DNA from: Alphaproteobacteria bacterium
GTDB taxonomy: Bacteria; Pseudomonadota; Alphaproteobacteria; Reyranellales; Reyranellaceae
Length of the DNA stretch: 64,000 bases
NCBI GenBank assembly: GCA_017307275.1
Contig: JAFKFK010000022.1
Location: 1-64,000, forward strand
Direction of reading: 5' to 3'
Part shown: positions 9,372-18,855 of the stretch, piece by piece
How the letters are laid out: every line of letters begins with the position of its first letter
Position numbering within the stretch: the first letter of the stretch is position 1
Notes under the pieces: generated by a model
Seen by the model: the letters and a program-made list of their open reading frames with translations, nothing else
What the model was told of the DNA's origin: nothing
Databases searched by the model: none
Position numbers and translations under genes: made by a program

Positions 9372-10472
9372 ATGGCATCTCGTATCCTGGCTCTTGTCGG
9401 TGATTGTTACGGCGCCCGTGGTGGTATCGCGCGTTACAATCAAGACCTGTTCGAATCTCTGGCAGATGGAGATGTCGAGATTCTGATCCTGCCGCGGCTG
9501 GGTGATGCGACTGGCCTGGCTTTGCCGCGTGGCATTCGACAGGCGGCTGCGATCTTCAATCGTCTGGGCTTTTCCATTGCCGCTTTCGTTGCCGCCTGGC
9601 GTTTCCGGCCGGTCGATGTCGTCTTTTGCGGCCATGTGTTCATGGCGCCGCTTGCCTTCGCCATCGCCCGCCTGCTCGGTGCGCGCTACTGGGTACAGAC
9701 GCACGGCACCGAAGTCTGGAACGATCAGCGGAACCTCACGCGCCGGCTGATCGAGGCCGCCGACATGGTCAGCACGGTGAGCCGCGAGACGCGCCGCATC
9801 CTGCTGACCTGGGTCGATCTGCCTGCCGACCGCGTGCGCGTTCTGCCCGATACAGTCCAGGATGTGTTCACGCCGGGCCCACCTCGGCCGGGGTTCCGCG
9901 AAAGCCTCGATCTCGGGCCCGGGCCTGTCTTGTTGACAGTCGCCCGTCTGTCGGCGAGCGAGCGTTACAAGGGACATGAGCCGGTATTCTCTGTGCTACA
10001 GGCCCTGCGCGAACAGTTTCCCGACCTGACTCATGTCGTGGCGGGCGACGGCGACGATCGTGCTCGACTGGAAGCCGTGGCGGCAAAACTGGCGCCGGGT
10101 GCGGTCAAATTCCTGGGTTATGTTCCCGATGCCGACTTGCCTGATCTCTATCGCACGGCCGATCTTTATGTGATGCCGAGCACGGACGAGGGCTTTGGCA
10201 TCGTCTATCTCGAGGCGGCTGCCTGCGGTCTCAGGGTGGTCGGCGGACGAGGCGGCGGAACCGCGGATGCCATTCCCGACGAGCGCGTGGGGGCAATCGT
10301 CGATCCAGCCGATCGCAAGGCCCTGCTGAGCACGATCGTGGGCCTGCTGGGGCAGGGAAGGGCAGACCCCACGGCCGTCGAGCCCTATCGGCGGCTGCAT
10401 TTTGCCGCCGCGGCCCGCGCACTCTACGCTCGCCTTGTCGCCCAGCCGCGTCGTAAGAAGTCCGGCATATGA
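9372..10472 (+). CDS. Glycosyltransferase family 4 (GT-B)
   Basis: A 366-residue GT-B enzyme from the ATG at 9372 (MASRILALVGDC), 7 bases after asnB. The N-terminal GGIARYNQDL loop is typical of the acceptor domain. The C-terminal donor-binding domain has LGYVPDADLPDLY and then the E-x7-E motif in DEGFGIVYLEAAACG. It should retain the anomeric configuration of an NDP-sugar donor and act at the cytoplasmic face of the membrane. Its stop overlaps the Wzm start by ATGA, coupling it to the exporter. Confidence 0.88.
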   Translation: MASRILALVGDCYGARGGIARYNQDLFESLADGDVEILILPRLGDATGLALPRGIRQAAAIFNRLGFSIAAFVAAWRFRPVDVVFCGHVFMAPLAFAIARLLGARYWVQTHGTEVWNDQRNLTRRLIEAADMVSTVSRETRRILLTWVDLPADRVRVLPDTVQDVFTPGPPRPGFRESLDLGPGPVLLTVARLSASERYKGHEPVFSVLQALREQFPDLTHVVAGDGDDRARLEAVAAKLAPGAVKFLGYVPDADLPDLYRTADLYVMPSTDEGFGIVYLEAAACGLRVVGGRGGGTADAIPDERVGAIVDPADRKALLSTIVGLLGQGRADPTAVEPYRRLHFAAAARALYARLVAQPRRKKSGI

Positions 10473-11305
10473 ACGCTCAATCCTCGGAACGGCTCATCCT
10501 CGAGGCCGGGCGCGCCGACCGCCAGTACTGGTGGGACCTTTGGCGCTACCGTGAACTCTTCTTCATCCTCGCCTGGCGCGATGTGGCGATCCGTTACAAG
10601 CAGACGGTGATCGGCCTGGCTTGGGCGTTCGTTCGACCGTTCATGACGATGATCGTTTTCACTGTCGTGTTCGGCAAACTTGCCAAGCTGCCGACCGAGG
10701 GCGCAGCGCCCTATGCCGTGCTGGTCTTCGCGGGGCTCCTGCCGTGGACGCTCGCTTCTTCGATCCTGAACGATGCTTCGGGGAGCGTCACCGGTAACGC
10801 GCAGCTCGTCAGCAAGGTCTATTTTCCGCGTCTCATCATTCCGCTCGCCACGGTGCTGGTCGGCCTGATCGATTTCTGCGTGAGCCTCGTCATCCTTGCC
10901 GGGGTGCTGGCCTGGTACGGCATGATGCCGGATTGGCACATTCTGCTGCTGCCGGTCTTCGTGGTGCTGGCCGTCCTGGTAGCGATCGGGCCGGCCCTAT
11001 GGGCGGCCGCGATGATCGTGAAGTATCGCGATTTTCGCTTCGTCATTCCCTTCGCAGTCCAGGTCGGGCTCTATGTCTCGCCGGTCGGCTTCTCTGCCAA
11101 GATCATTCCACCGGAATGGCTGCTTCTCTACAGCCTCAATCCCATGGTCGGCGTGATCGACGGTTTCCGTTGGGCGATTCTCGGTGGCGAGAGCCCTCTC
11201 TACCTTCCCGGCTTTGCGCTGAGCCTGGTGGTCACGGCCTTCATGCTGTGGTTCGGCATCCATACCTTCCGCCGCACCGAGCGCAGCTTCGCCGACATGA
11301 TCTGA
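10469..11305 (+). CDS. wzm: ABC-2 polysaccharide exporter permease (Wzm)
   Basis: A 278-residue inner-membrane protein with six hydrophobic helices and the ABC2_membrane hallmarks: an N-terminal cytoplasmic amphipathic segment ending in LAWRDVAIRYKQTVIGLAW, then PTEGAAPYAVLVFAGLLPW, and ISP-like VSPVGFS before LNPMVGVIDGFRWAIL. It forms the channel that moves undecaprenyl-linked polymer to the periplasm. It overlaps the upstream glycosyltransferase by ATGA and is followed 2 bases later by the ATPase gene, so the pair forms a complete Wzm-Wzt exporter. Confidence 0.93.
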   Translation: MNAQSSERLILEAGRADRQYWWDLWRYRELFFILAWRDVAIRYKQTVIGLAWAFVRPFMTMIVFTVVFGKLAKLPTEGAAPYAVLVFAGLLPWTLASSILNDASGSVTGNAQLVSKVYFPRLIIPLATVLVGLIDFCVSLVILAGVLAWYGMMPDWHILLLPVFVVLAVLVAIGPALWAAAMIVKYRDFRFVIPFAVQVGLYVSPVGFSAKIIPPEWLLLYSLNPMVGVIDGFRWAILGGESPLYLPGFALSLVVTAFMLWFGIHTFRRTERSFADMI

Positions 11306-11307
11306 CC

Positions 11308-12600
11308 ATGTCCGATGTCGTCATCCGCGCCGACAAGCTCGGCAAGCGCTTCATCATTGGGCACAACAGGCTCCATCACAGCGCGATCCTGGGTGAGGCG
11401 CTGGTTCGCCGCGCGCGTAGCGTCGTGCGCAAGGGAGCCGATATGCTGCGCGGTCGCGCCGTGGTCGAGGGCGACGTGCTGGAAGAGTTCTGGGCACTGC
11501 GCGACGTCGATTTCGAGATCAAGCGCGGCGAGGTCGTCAGCATCATCGGTCGCAACGGCGCCGGAAAGACGACCTTGCTCAAGATCCTGTCGCGCATTCT
11601 GGAGCCGACGAGCGGGCGAGTGGAGCTTAACGGTCGCGTAGCCAGCCTGCTCGAAGTCGGAACCGGTTTCCATCCCGAGCTGACCGGGCGCGAGAACATC
11701 TTCCTGAATGGCGCCATCCTCGGCATGACGCGTCGGGAAGTGCTGTCCAAGTTCGACGAGATCGTCGACTTCTCCGGCGTCGAGAAGTTCCTCGACACGC
11801 CCGTCAAACGTTATTCCGTCGGCATGTATGCGCGCCTGGCATTCTCCGTTGCGGCGCACCTCGAGACCGACATTCTGTTCGTCGACGAGGTGCTGGCGGT
11901 CGGCGATGCTGAATTCCAGAAGCGCTGCCTCGATCGAATGTCGGAGGTGGCAAGCGCCGGCCGAACCGTGTTGTTTGTCAGCCACAACCTCGCGGCTGTG
12001 ACGGCGCTCACGCGGCGGGGCATCGTGTTGAAGGAAGGGCAGCTCATTTTCGACGGGCCGGTCGAAGCTGCCGTTGCGCAATACTCCTTGTCGCTTGCCA
12101 AGGGGAAGGCAGGGCGAGAGTGGGGGCGCGGCCGGCATTCGGCAATCGTTTCGGCCGACCTGCTTGATCCGCACGGCATGCCGACCGATACCTACGAACC
12201 GGGAACGCCGTTCCGTCTCCGCATCGAAGTCGAGACGATGGACACGTTGGGGATCGGATTCGACCTACAGCTGCGCGACGCCAACAACCTGCCGGTGGGC
12301 TACTACTCGTCCAGCACCTTCTCCAAAATGACATTGCCGTCCCAACCGGGAAGGCACGTCTGCACGTTCAATCTGCAGCCACTGTTTCTGGCCTCGGGCG
12401 ACTACAGCTTCGATCTCTCCGCCGTTTCGTTGCCGTCGGTGGTCGACCACGATGTTCCCAATGCGATCGTATTCAACGTAGCAACCTGTAGTCCGGGGGG
12501 CATCGCCTTTGACTTCAACCAGAACTACGGCGACGGCGTCATCGCGTTGCAGCTCGACGGGCCAATGCGCATCGACCCCAAGTCGCCGTCGACCGACTGA
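11308..12600 (+). CDS. wzt: ABC exporter ATPase with C-terminal glycan-binding domain (Wzt)
   Basis: A 430-residue ATPase. Walker A is GRNGAGKT at residues 81-88, the family's variant signature is YSVGM at 169-173 in place of LSGGQ, and Walker B is ILFVDE at 189-194. A further ~150 residues (from about 275) form a beta-rich domain matching Wzt_C. In O9a-type systems that domain binds the modified non-reducing end of the finished chain and so couples export to chain termination. I chose the ATG at 11308 because it gives the conserved MSDVVIRADKLGKRF start. It acts with the permease encoded just upstream. Confidence 0.92.
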   Translation: MSDVVIRADKLGKRFIIGHNRLHHSAILGEALVRRARSVVRKGADMLRGRAVVEGDVLEEFWALRDVDFEIKRGEVVSIIGRNGAGKTTLLKILSRILEPTSGRVELNGRVASLLEVGTGFHPELTGRENIFLNGAILGMTRREVLSKFDEIVDFSGVEKFLDTPVKRYSVGMYARLAFSVAAHLETDILFVDEVLAVGDAEFQKRCLDRMSEVASAGRTVLFVSHNLAAVTALTRRGIVLKEGQLIFDGPVEAAVAQYSLSLAKGKAGREWGRGRHSAIVSADLLDPHGMPTDTYEPGTPFRLRIEVETMDTLGIGFDLQLRDANNLPVGYYSSSTFSKMTLPSQPGRHVCTFNLQPLFLASGDYSFDLSAVSLPSVVDHDVPNAIVFNVATCSPGGIAFDFNQNYGDGVIALQLDGPMRIDPKSPSTD

Positions 12601-12608
12601 TCGCATCC

Positions 12609-13859
12609 ATGTCGCGCACGGTCTGCATCGTCAGCCCCGGCAACCTTGCGTCGAACCCACGCGTATTGAAAGAAGCCGACGCTCTTCATGGCGCTGGTTA
12701 CGCTGTGACAGCCGTCGTTTGCGACTACAGCGAGGCGTTGCGCGGGGAGGATGACGCGATCGCGGCTTCCGTGCCGTGGAAGGTCGTGCGCGTGAAGAGG
12801 GCGGCGGACGAGGGCATCACGGCAAGGGCCGCGACGATCCTGGCGAAGGCCCTTTTGTCGATTGGGATGCCGGTGCCGGCGAACGTAGCGGCCTGCAGCG
12901 CCCGCGCACCGGTCATGCCGCTGACGAGGGCGGCCCGACAGATCCGCGCAGACCTCTACATCGCTCACTATATCGCAGCGCTGCCCGCTGCGGCGGCTGC
13001 GGCCCGGCAGCATGGTGCGCTGCTTGGCTTCGATGCCGAAGATTTCCATTCGGGAGAGGGCACGGGAGCGCCGGGCGAAGCCTTTCGTATGAAGATGGTG
13101 GAGACCGTCGAAGGTGCCTTTCTGCCGTCCTGTACCTACATGACGGCAGCGTCGCCATTGATCGGCGAGGCCTACGCGCGGCGCTATGTGGGCTCTCCCT
13201 CGACCGTACTCAATGTCTTTCCCTTGTCGATGGCGCCATCGCACCCGAAGCAGCGGAAATCACACATCCTCAAGGCTTACTGGTTTTCCCAGACGATCGG
13301 CCCGGACCGCGGCCTTCAGGCTTTTATCGAGGCGATGGCGAAGGTCCGTGCGACGGTAACGTTGGACATCAGGGGCAGCAATCGGTGGGGGCACGGGGAG
13401 GCGTTGCTGGCATTGGCGGGTAAGTTTGGCATTGGCGATCGGGTCAAACTGCTGCCGATGGCGCCACCTGGTGAGATGGTCGAACTGGCCTCGCAATACG
13501 ATATCGGCCTGTCGCTCGAAACCGATGTCAGCGAGAACCGCCGGATCTGCCTCACCAACAAAATCTTCACCTATCTTCTGGCCGGCGTTCCGGTCGTCAT
13601 GAGCAACACGCCGGCTCAAAGCCTGTTGGCGCCCGATCTCGGCGCCGCGACGCGTCTTTGCGCGCTGGCCGATCCAGCAGGGTTGGCGACGATCCTCGAC
13701 GAACTTGCGTCGGAAGCTGCGCTCGCCGAGGCTGCCGCGGAGGCATGGAAGCTCGGTCGCGAGCGTTACAACTGGGACAAGGAACAGGCCATTCTGCTCG
13801 CGTCCGTTGCTGCAGCCTTCGAAAGAGCGGGGCACCCGGCCGGAAGGGCCGCATCCTGA
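12609..13859 (+). CDS. GT-B glycosyltransferase
   Basis: A 416-residue GT-B protein beginning with a Rossmann strand and SPGNLASNPRVLKEADAL, a start common to glycosyltransferases of polysaccharide clusters. The middle has FDAEDFHSGE and the C-terminal half YWFSQTIGPDRGL and the donor-site segment ENRRICLTNKIFTYLLAGVP. It lacks a textbook E-x7-E. It sits 8 bases after the Wzt stop and shares the TGATG junction with the next gene. Donor and acceptor are unknown. Confidence 0.8.
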   Translation: MSRTVCIVSPGNLASNPRVLKEADALHGAGYAVTAVVCDYSEALRGEDDAIAASVPWKVVRVKRAADEGITARAATILAKALLSIGMPVPANVAACSARAPVMPLTRAARQIRADLYIAHYIAALPAAAAAARQHGALLGFDAEDFHSGEGTGAPGEAFRMKMVETVEGAFLPSCTYMTAASPLIGEAYARRYVGSPSTVLNVFPLSMAPSHPKQRKSHILKAYWFSQTIGPDRGLQAFIEAMAKVRATVTLDIRGSNRWGHGEALLALAGKFGIGDRVKLLPMAPPGEMVELASQYDIGLSLETDVSENRRICLTNKIFTYLLAGVPVVMSNTPAQSLLAPDLGAATRLCALADPAGLATILDELASEAALAEAAAEAWKLGRERYNWDKEQAILLASVAAAFERAGHPAGRAAS

Positions 13860-14908
13860 TGCGCCTGCTCTTGACCGCCGATCCGGAGATCGAAGTGCCG
13901 CCGCGGCTCTATGGCGGAATCGAACGTATCGTCGACGTTCTTGTACGCCGCCTGCGGGCGGCCGGTCATACGGTGGGCTTGGCGGCGCGGCCGGGCTCCG
14001 ACTGTCCGGCCGACGCCTTCTTTCCCTGGCCGGGACTAAGCTCGCTTTCCCGGCGCGACACGCTCTCCAATACGCATTTTCTTTGGCGGACCGCGAAGGC
14101 GTTCAAGCCTGATCTCGTGCACAGCTTTTCGCGCGTGGCCTATCTGCTGCCGCTGCTGCGCGGCCGGACGCCGCTGGTGATGTCCTATCAACGCGAGCCC
14201 ACACTGCGCACGTCAGGGTTGGCAGTGAATCTTGCCAAGCCCGGCGTCCTCACCTTCACGGGATGCAGCGACTATATCGCGCGTCGTGGCCGGCCCGCGG
14301 GCGGCGACTGGCATGGCATTCCCAACTTCGCCGATACGGAAGCGCTGACGCACAGCCCTTCCGTGCCAGCCGACGCGCCTCTGGTGTTCCTGAGTCGTGT
14401 CGAAGAGATCAAAGGTGCCCACTGGGCCATAGAGATCGCGCGGCGCACGGGGCGGCGTCTCGTGATTGCGGGCAATCACTCCACGGCGAACGATCCGGAA
14501 GGCGAGTTCTGGCGTCGCAGGATTGCGCCCGAGATCGGCAAGGATGGTATCGAGTATGTCGGGCCAGTCGACGACGCGCAGAAGAGCGCTCTTCTTGGAC
14601 AGGCGCGGGCGATGCTGGTGCCGATCCAGTGGAACGAACCCTTCGGCATTGTCTTTGCCGAGGCGCTGGCTTGTGGCACGCCCGTCATTTCCTGTCCGCG
14701 CGGCGCTCTACCCGAGATCGTCCGTCCGGGCATCGATGGCTTTCTAATCGACTCGATAGAGGAGGGATGCGAGGCGGTGGCGCGCGTGGGCGCCCTGGAT
14801 CGCACGGAGTGCCGGCGCCGTGCCGAGGATCACTTCTCGGCAGGTGCCGTGGTCGCCCGCTACCTCGATCTTTACGCCAAAGTCAGAGCCCGACTGGCGC
14901 CGACATGA
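13859..14908 (+). CDS. Glycosyltransferase family 4
   Basis: A 349-residue GT4 enzyme starting at the ATG that overlaps the preceding stop (TGATG). The N-terminal loop reads PPRLYGGIERIVDVL, and the donor-binding half has FLSRVEEIKGAHWAI, then PIQWNEPFGIVFAEALACGTPV with the E-x7-E arrangement. A glycine/serine-rich nucleotide loop is followed by a shortened C-terminus. It belongs to the long coupled run of transferases from 9372 to 17333. Donor sugar unknown. Confidence 0.88.
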   Translation: MRLLLTADPEIEVPPRLYGGIERIVDVLVRRLRAAGHTVGLAARPGSDCPADAFFPWPGLSSLSRRDTLSNTHFLWRTAKAFKPDLVHSFSRVAYLLPLLRGRTPLVMSYQREPTLRTSGLAVNLAKPGVLTFTGCSDYIARRGRPAGGDWHGIPNFADTEALTHSPSVPADAPLVFLSRVEEIKGAHWAIEIARRTGRRLVIAGNHSTANDPEGEFWRRRIAPEIGKDGIEYVGPVDDAQKSALLGQARAMLVPIQWNEPFGIVFAEALACGTPVISCPRGALPEIVRPGIDGFLIDSIEEGCEAVARVGALDRTECRRRAEDHFSAGAVVARYLDLYAKVRARLAPT

Positions 14909-16191
14909 CGCGGCGCGTCGCCCTGGTTACGGGACACTTCGCACCCAGCAACCTCGTTGGCGCACACCGGGCGCGTCTATGGTCGCGTTATCTGCCAGAG
15001 TTCGGCTGGGAGCCGGTGGTCGTAACCGGCGATCCGGCCAAGTACGAGGAGCGGCCCGATCCCGATCTCGAACGGCTCGTGCCGGCTGACCTTGAGGTTG
15101 TGCACGCCGCCACGCTGTCGACCCGGCCCGTGCGTCTGGTCGGGGATATCGGGGTCCGCGCCTTCTGGGGCTGCTATCGTGCGCTTTCTTCGATGGCGAA
15201 GGCCGGCCGGCTCGATTTCGTGTTGGTCACCATCCCGTCGAACTATCTCGCGCCCGTCGGTCGGCTGGTCCATATGCGCCATGGTGTGCCGTTCGGCATC
15301 GATTATCAGGATCCCTGGGTCAATCGCTGGCCGGGCATCGACGTACCGTTTAGTCGTGCCTGGATGTCCTATCGGCTCGCCGGCCTGCTCGAACCATGGT
15401 CGGTCCGTGGCGCCTCGCTGATTACCGGCATGGCACCGGGCTATGTCGCCGGCATGCTCGAACGCAATCCCGACGTCGCCAACCGCGCGATCCTGTCTTA
15501 CATGCCGATGGGCAGTGCGCCGGAGGACTATGCGTTGGTGCGCGACCTGCGGCGCAAACCGTTCCTCTTCCAGCCGGGCGATGGGCATTTCCATCTGATC
15601 TACGCGGGCGCCCTGTTGCCGGCCGGGCTTGAGGTCGTCGACGCTTTCCTTGCTGGGCTGCGCGCCCTCCGTGAGCAGGCGCCGCAGGCAGCATCCCGGC
15701 TGCGCGTACATTTCGTGGGCACGGGCAGCTCGCCGGATGATCCGCAGGGGTATCGAGTCCTGCCAAGAGCCGAGGCCAAAGGCGTCACGGACATGATCAG
15801 CGAGCATCCACATCGAATTGGCTATGTCGATGCGCTGGGACATCTGATGCAGAGCAATGGTGTTCTGGTGCTTGGCTCGACCGAACGGCACTACACACCC
15901 TCCAAGGTGTTCCAGGCGATACTGTCGGAACGGCCCGTCTTCGCAATGCTGCACGAGGAAAGCACGGCCGTGTCGATGATCCGGGAAGCCGGAGCAGGGG
16001 AGGTGCTGACACTCACCAGCGAGAGACTGCCTGCGCCAAAGGAAGTGGCGGCGGCATTGCAGGCGTTCATGGAGCGCCCTGCCCATCGGACAGTGGATCT
16101 CGGCGGCTTCGAAGCCTATTCGGCACGCGCATCGACGCGCGCCCTTGCCGAGGCGCTCGATCAGGCAGTCGTACGAGAGAAGTCTCGGTGA
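14905..16191 (+). CDS. GT-B glycosyltransferase
   Basis: A 428-residue protein from the ATG at 14905, overlapping the previous stop by ATGA. The N-terminus (VALVTGHFAPSNLVGAHRARLW) and the FGIDYQDPWVNRW segment are typical of a GT-B subgroup with a D-x-D/Q-D-P acceptor-domain motif. The C-terminal half has YAGALLPAGLEVVDAFL, then IGYVDALGHLMQSNGVLVLGSTERHYTPSKVFQAIL. The catalytic Glu pair is less clear than in its neighbours. It ends in the next gene's start, so translation is coupled. Confidence 0.8.
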   Translation: MTRRVALVTGHFAPSNLVGAHRARLWSRYLPEFGWEPVVVTGDPAKYEERPDPDLERLVPADLEVVHAATLSTRPVRLVGDIGVRAFWGCYRALSSMAKAGRLDFVLVTIPSNYLAPVGRLVHMRHGVPFGIDYQDPWVNRWPGIDVPFSRAWMSYRLAGLLEPWSVRGASLITGMAPGYVAGMLERNPDVANRAILSYMPMGSAPEDYALVRDLRRKPFLFQPGDGHFHLIYAGALLPAGLEVVDAFLAGLRALREQAPQAASRLRVHFVGTGSSPDDPQGYRVLPRAEAKGVTDMISEHPHRIGYVDALGHLMQSNGVLVLGSTERHYTPSKVFQAILSERPVFAMLHEESTAVSMIREAGAGEVLTLTSERLPAPKEVAAALQAFMERPAHRTVDLGGFEAYSARASTRALAEALDQAVVREKSR

Positions 16192-17333
16192 TGCCGCGCA
16201 TCGGTTTTCTGATCAGCCATCCGATCCAGTACTACACGCCGATCTTTCGCGCGCTTGCGACGCGCTGCGATCTTACTGTTTTCTTCGCGCATCGACAGAC
16301 GGCGGAACAACAGGCGCAGATCGGCTACGGCGTTGCCTTCGACTGGGATGTCGACCTTCTGTCCGGCTATGAGAGCCACTTCCTGACCAACGTCTCGCGC
16401 CAGCCGTCGACATCGCGTTTCGGTGGCTGCAACACGCCGGAGATCGCTGACAGGATTACGGAAGGTCGCTTCGATGCCTTCGTCGTGCCGGGATGGTCGC
16501 TGCGGTCCTACTGGCAGGCCGCGAGAGCCTGCCGGCGCCAGGGAGTGCCTGTCATGGTGCGTGGCGACTCCCAGCTCGGCAGTCCGCGGCGGGCCATGTT
16601 GCGCCTCGCCAAGGAGCTGGCCTTCTCGCAGGTGATGAAGCTCTTCGACGGCTATCTCTATGTCGGCCAGCGCAATCGGGCCTACCTTGAGCACTATGGT
16701 GCGCCGGCCGATCGGCTGTTCTTCTCACCGCATTGCGTGGATAACGATGCATTCCGCTCCGCCAGCCAGAGGAACGGCGAGAAGGGACGCCGGGTTCTCT
16801 TTGTGGGCCGACTGGTTCCCTATAAGCGCCCCATGGCCGTCGTGGCCGCCGCAGCGCGGCTGATGGCGGCGGGGCGGCCGATCGAACTCACGATAGCCGG
16901 GGCTGGCGACCTCGAGGGCAGCCTGAAAGAGGCAGTCCGGGCGGCAAGGGTGAGTGCAAATTTCTTGGGGTTCATCAATCAGAGCAGGCTACCGCAGGTG
17001 TATGGCAATGCCGACGTCCTGGTGCTGCCATCGGGTGCCGAGGAAACCTGGGGGCTGGTGGTCAACGAGGCGATGGCCTGTGGCGTTCCGGCTGTGGTGT
17101 CCGATGCCGTGGGATGCGGGCCTGATCTGGTCGAGCCGGGCGTTACCGGCGAGATTACCCCCTTGGACGACGTGCCGGCCGTGGCCGTCGGCATTGATCG
17201 CGTGCTTGGCTTCGACCCGACCATCGCCCGGCGTCATTTGGCAGAGCGCATGACGGTTTACTCGCCGACGCGGGCCGCGGAGGGCATTCTCGAGGCCGGG
17301 GCTGCTCTTGCCGGTCGGACTCGACTAAGATAA
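16191..17333 (+). CDS. Glycosyltransferase family 4
   Basis: A 380-residue GT4 enzyme. The ATG at 16191 shares its A with the preceding TGA; an in-frame GTG at 16188 is possible but less likely. ISHPIQYYTPIFRAL at the N-terminus is characteristic of a polysaccharide GT4 subgroup. The donor-binding half holds LFVGRLVPYKRP and the E-x7-E pattern in SGAEETWGLVVNEAMACGVP. This is the last gene of the coupled run that began at 9372. Confidence 0.88.
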   Translation: MPRIGFLISHPIQYYTPIFRALATRCDLTVFFAHRQTAEQQAQIGYGVAFDWDVDLLSGYESHFLTNVSRQPSTSRFGGCNTPEIADRITEGRFDAFVVPGWSLRSYWQAARACRRQGVPVMVRGDSQLGSPRRAMLRLAKELAFSQVMKLFDGYLYVGQRNRAYLEHYGAPADRLFFSPHCVDNDAFRSASQRNGEKGRRVLFVGRLVPYKRPMAVVAAAARLMAAGRPIELTIAGAGDLEGSLKEAVRAARVSANFLGFINQSRLPQVYGNADVLVLPSGAEETWGLVVNEAMACGVPAVVSDAVGCGPDLVEPGVTGEITPLDDVPAVAVGIDRVLGFDPTIARRHLAERMTVYSPTRAAEGILEAGAALAGRTRLR

Positions 17334-17365
17334 GGCCTGCGGCCCAGTCAGCACCCGATCGGAAG

Positions 17366-18835
17366 ATGACGACAACCACAGCGATGCCGGCACCGGCCGT
17401 TCCCAGGCTCGATTTCGAGCTGCTGCGGCGCGTCGCTTTCTATTTCGCGGTCGTCAACCTTTTTGTCGCGCCGTTCGTGCCCGATCCCTTTTCCCATGCG
17501 GTCGGTGGCGCAACTCCCTTTGCGCTGCTGTCGATCATTGGTCAGCCGACCATGCCCAAGGGGGTCGCCTTCTTCCTGCTGTGGCAGTGGGCGCAGACTT
17601 TCTCTCGCGCACTCCAGTCCATCTTCGATGGCGAATCGATGGCCAACGGCATTGCCGGGCCCGATGTGCTCCAAGCTTACTGGTACGCGCTGAGCAGTTT
17701 GATCGTGTTGGCGCTCGCCTTCCGGCTGGTCTTGGGCGGCATCAAGTCGCCGACCGTTCGAGACTACTATGCTCACGAGCGCTGGCGCGCGCAGGACTTG
17801 ATCCTGGTCTATGTCGGGTCGATCGCGGCCTCGGTCTTCTTCAATATCGCTTCACGACAGGTGGGAAGCCTCGATCAGCCGCTCTTTGCAGCGTCGCAGG
17901 TCAAGGTCGTGGCGCTGTTCCTGCTGTGCACCTACGTCTTCACGACCGGTCGTGGTGGCGGGACGTTGCTGGCCGCGATCTTCATCGAGATCCTGGTCGG
18001 GTTTACCGGCTTCCTGTCCGACTTCCGCGCGGTCTTCATCTATGTCGCCTTTGCTGCCCTCGCGGCCCGTGTCAGGTGGACCTTTACGGCGAGTGCGGCC
18101 GCCGTAATCTGGCTCGCATTACTCCTGCTGCTGGCATTGTTCTGGACGTCGGTGAAGGTCGAGTATCGCGACTATGTTACGGGCGAGACGGAGAGTCAGC
18201 AGATTCGAGTACCGCTCGACGAACGCATGGCCTACCTCGGCGACAAGGCGCTGAATATTGGAGATACCAAGTGGGGCGAGACGTCCTACATGCTGCTCAT
18301 TCGCTTCGCCTATGTCGACATTTTCGGCCAGGTGATCGGTGTGGCGGAGAACGCTCCGGAAGCGGTTCCGATGCGCCAGTGGAAGGATGCGCTTTCCCAC
18401 GTCCTGCAGCCGCGCGTCCTCTTTCCCGGCAAGGCGGCCCTCTCTGACACCGACGTGTACATGCGCCTTACGCGCGCCGATCCGACGGAGTATGTCCGGC
18501 TCGGCACGTCGATCAGCGTGGGCTACATGGCCGAGAACTATGTCGATCTTGGTTTCCCCGGCATGTTGGCAGGCATCTTCGTCATCGGCGTGATGCTGGC
18601 GTTGGTCATGAAGTATTTCATGGCGAGACCACTGCCTTGGATGCTGCGCGAAGGTATCGTTATGGCGTTCGCGTTCAGCGCCGGCGGCGTCGGCATGGAA
18701 ATGTCGCTGCCGAAGATGCTGGGTGGCATGCTGATGTTCTTCCTGGTCTGGTCGCTGATTGCCAAGTTCGCATTGCCGATGGTCATGCGGTGGCTGGATC
18801 AGCGTGCCGGCCTGCCGCGGACGATGACACCCTGA
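17366..18835 (+). CDS. Polytopic membrane protein, candidate repeat-unit polymerase (Wzy-like)
   Basis: A 489-residue integral membrane protein with about 10-11 hydrophobic helices and a large extra-membrane loop of roughly 110 residues (about 255-385, from EYRDYVTGE to TSISVGYM). That topology is the usual one for oligosaccharide repeat-unit polymerases, whose sequences are poorly conserved. It lies amid glycosyltransferases, 33 bases after one and 20 before another. It differs from the Wzy_C protein encoded at 4542, so the locus has two polymerase/ligase candidates. Function is inferred from topology and context only. Confidence 0.65.
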   Translation: MTTTTAMPAPAVPRLDFELLRRVAFYFAVVNLFVAPFVPDPFSHAVGGATPFALLSIIGQPTMPKGVAFFLLWQWAQTFSRALQSIFDGESMANGIAGPDVLQAYWYALSSLIVLALAFRLVLGGIKSPTVRDYYAHERWRAQDLILVYVGSIAASVFFNIASRQVGSLDQPLFAASQVKVVALFLLCTYVFTTGRGGGTLLAAIFIEILVGFTGFLSDFRAVFIYVAFAALAARVRWTFTASAAAVIWLALLLLLALFWTSVKVEYRDYVTGETESQQIRVPLDERMAYLGDKALNIGDTKWGETSYMLLIRFAYVDIFGQVIGVAENAPEAVPMRQWKDALSHVLQPRVLFPGKAALSDTDVYMRLTRADPTEYVRLGTSISVGYMAENYVDLGFPGMLAGIFVIGVMLALVMKYFMARPLPWMLREGIVMAFAFSAGGVGMEMSLPKMLGGMLMFFLVWSLIAKFALPMVMRWLDQRAGLPRTMTP

Positions 18836-18855
18836 CGCCGCCTGTCTCGTCTCGC

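Noticed and set aside
10933..11307. N-terminal extension of the Wzt ATPase across the permease gene
   Set aside because: The long open frame reads antisensically odd Arg/His/Gly-rich sequence; homologues start at the ATG at 11308.
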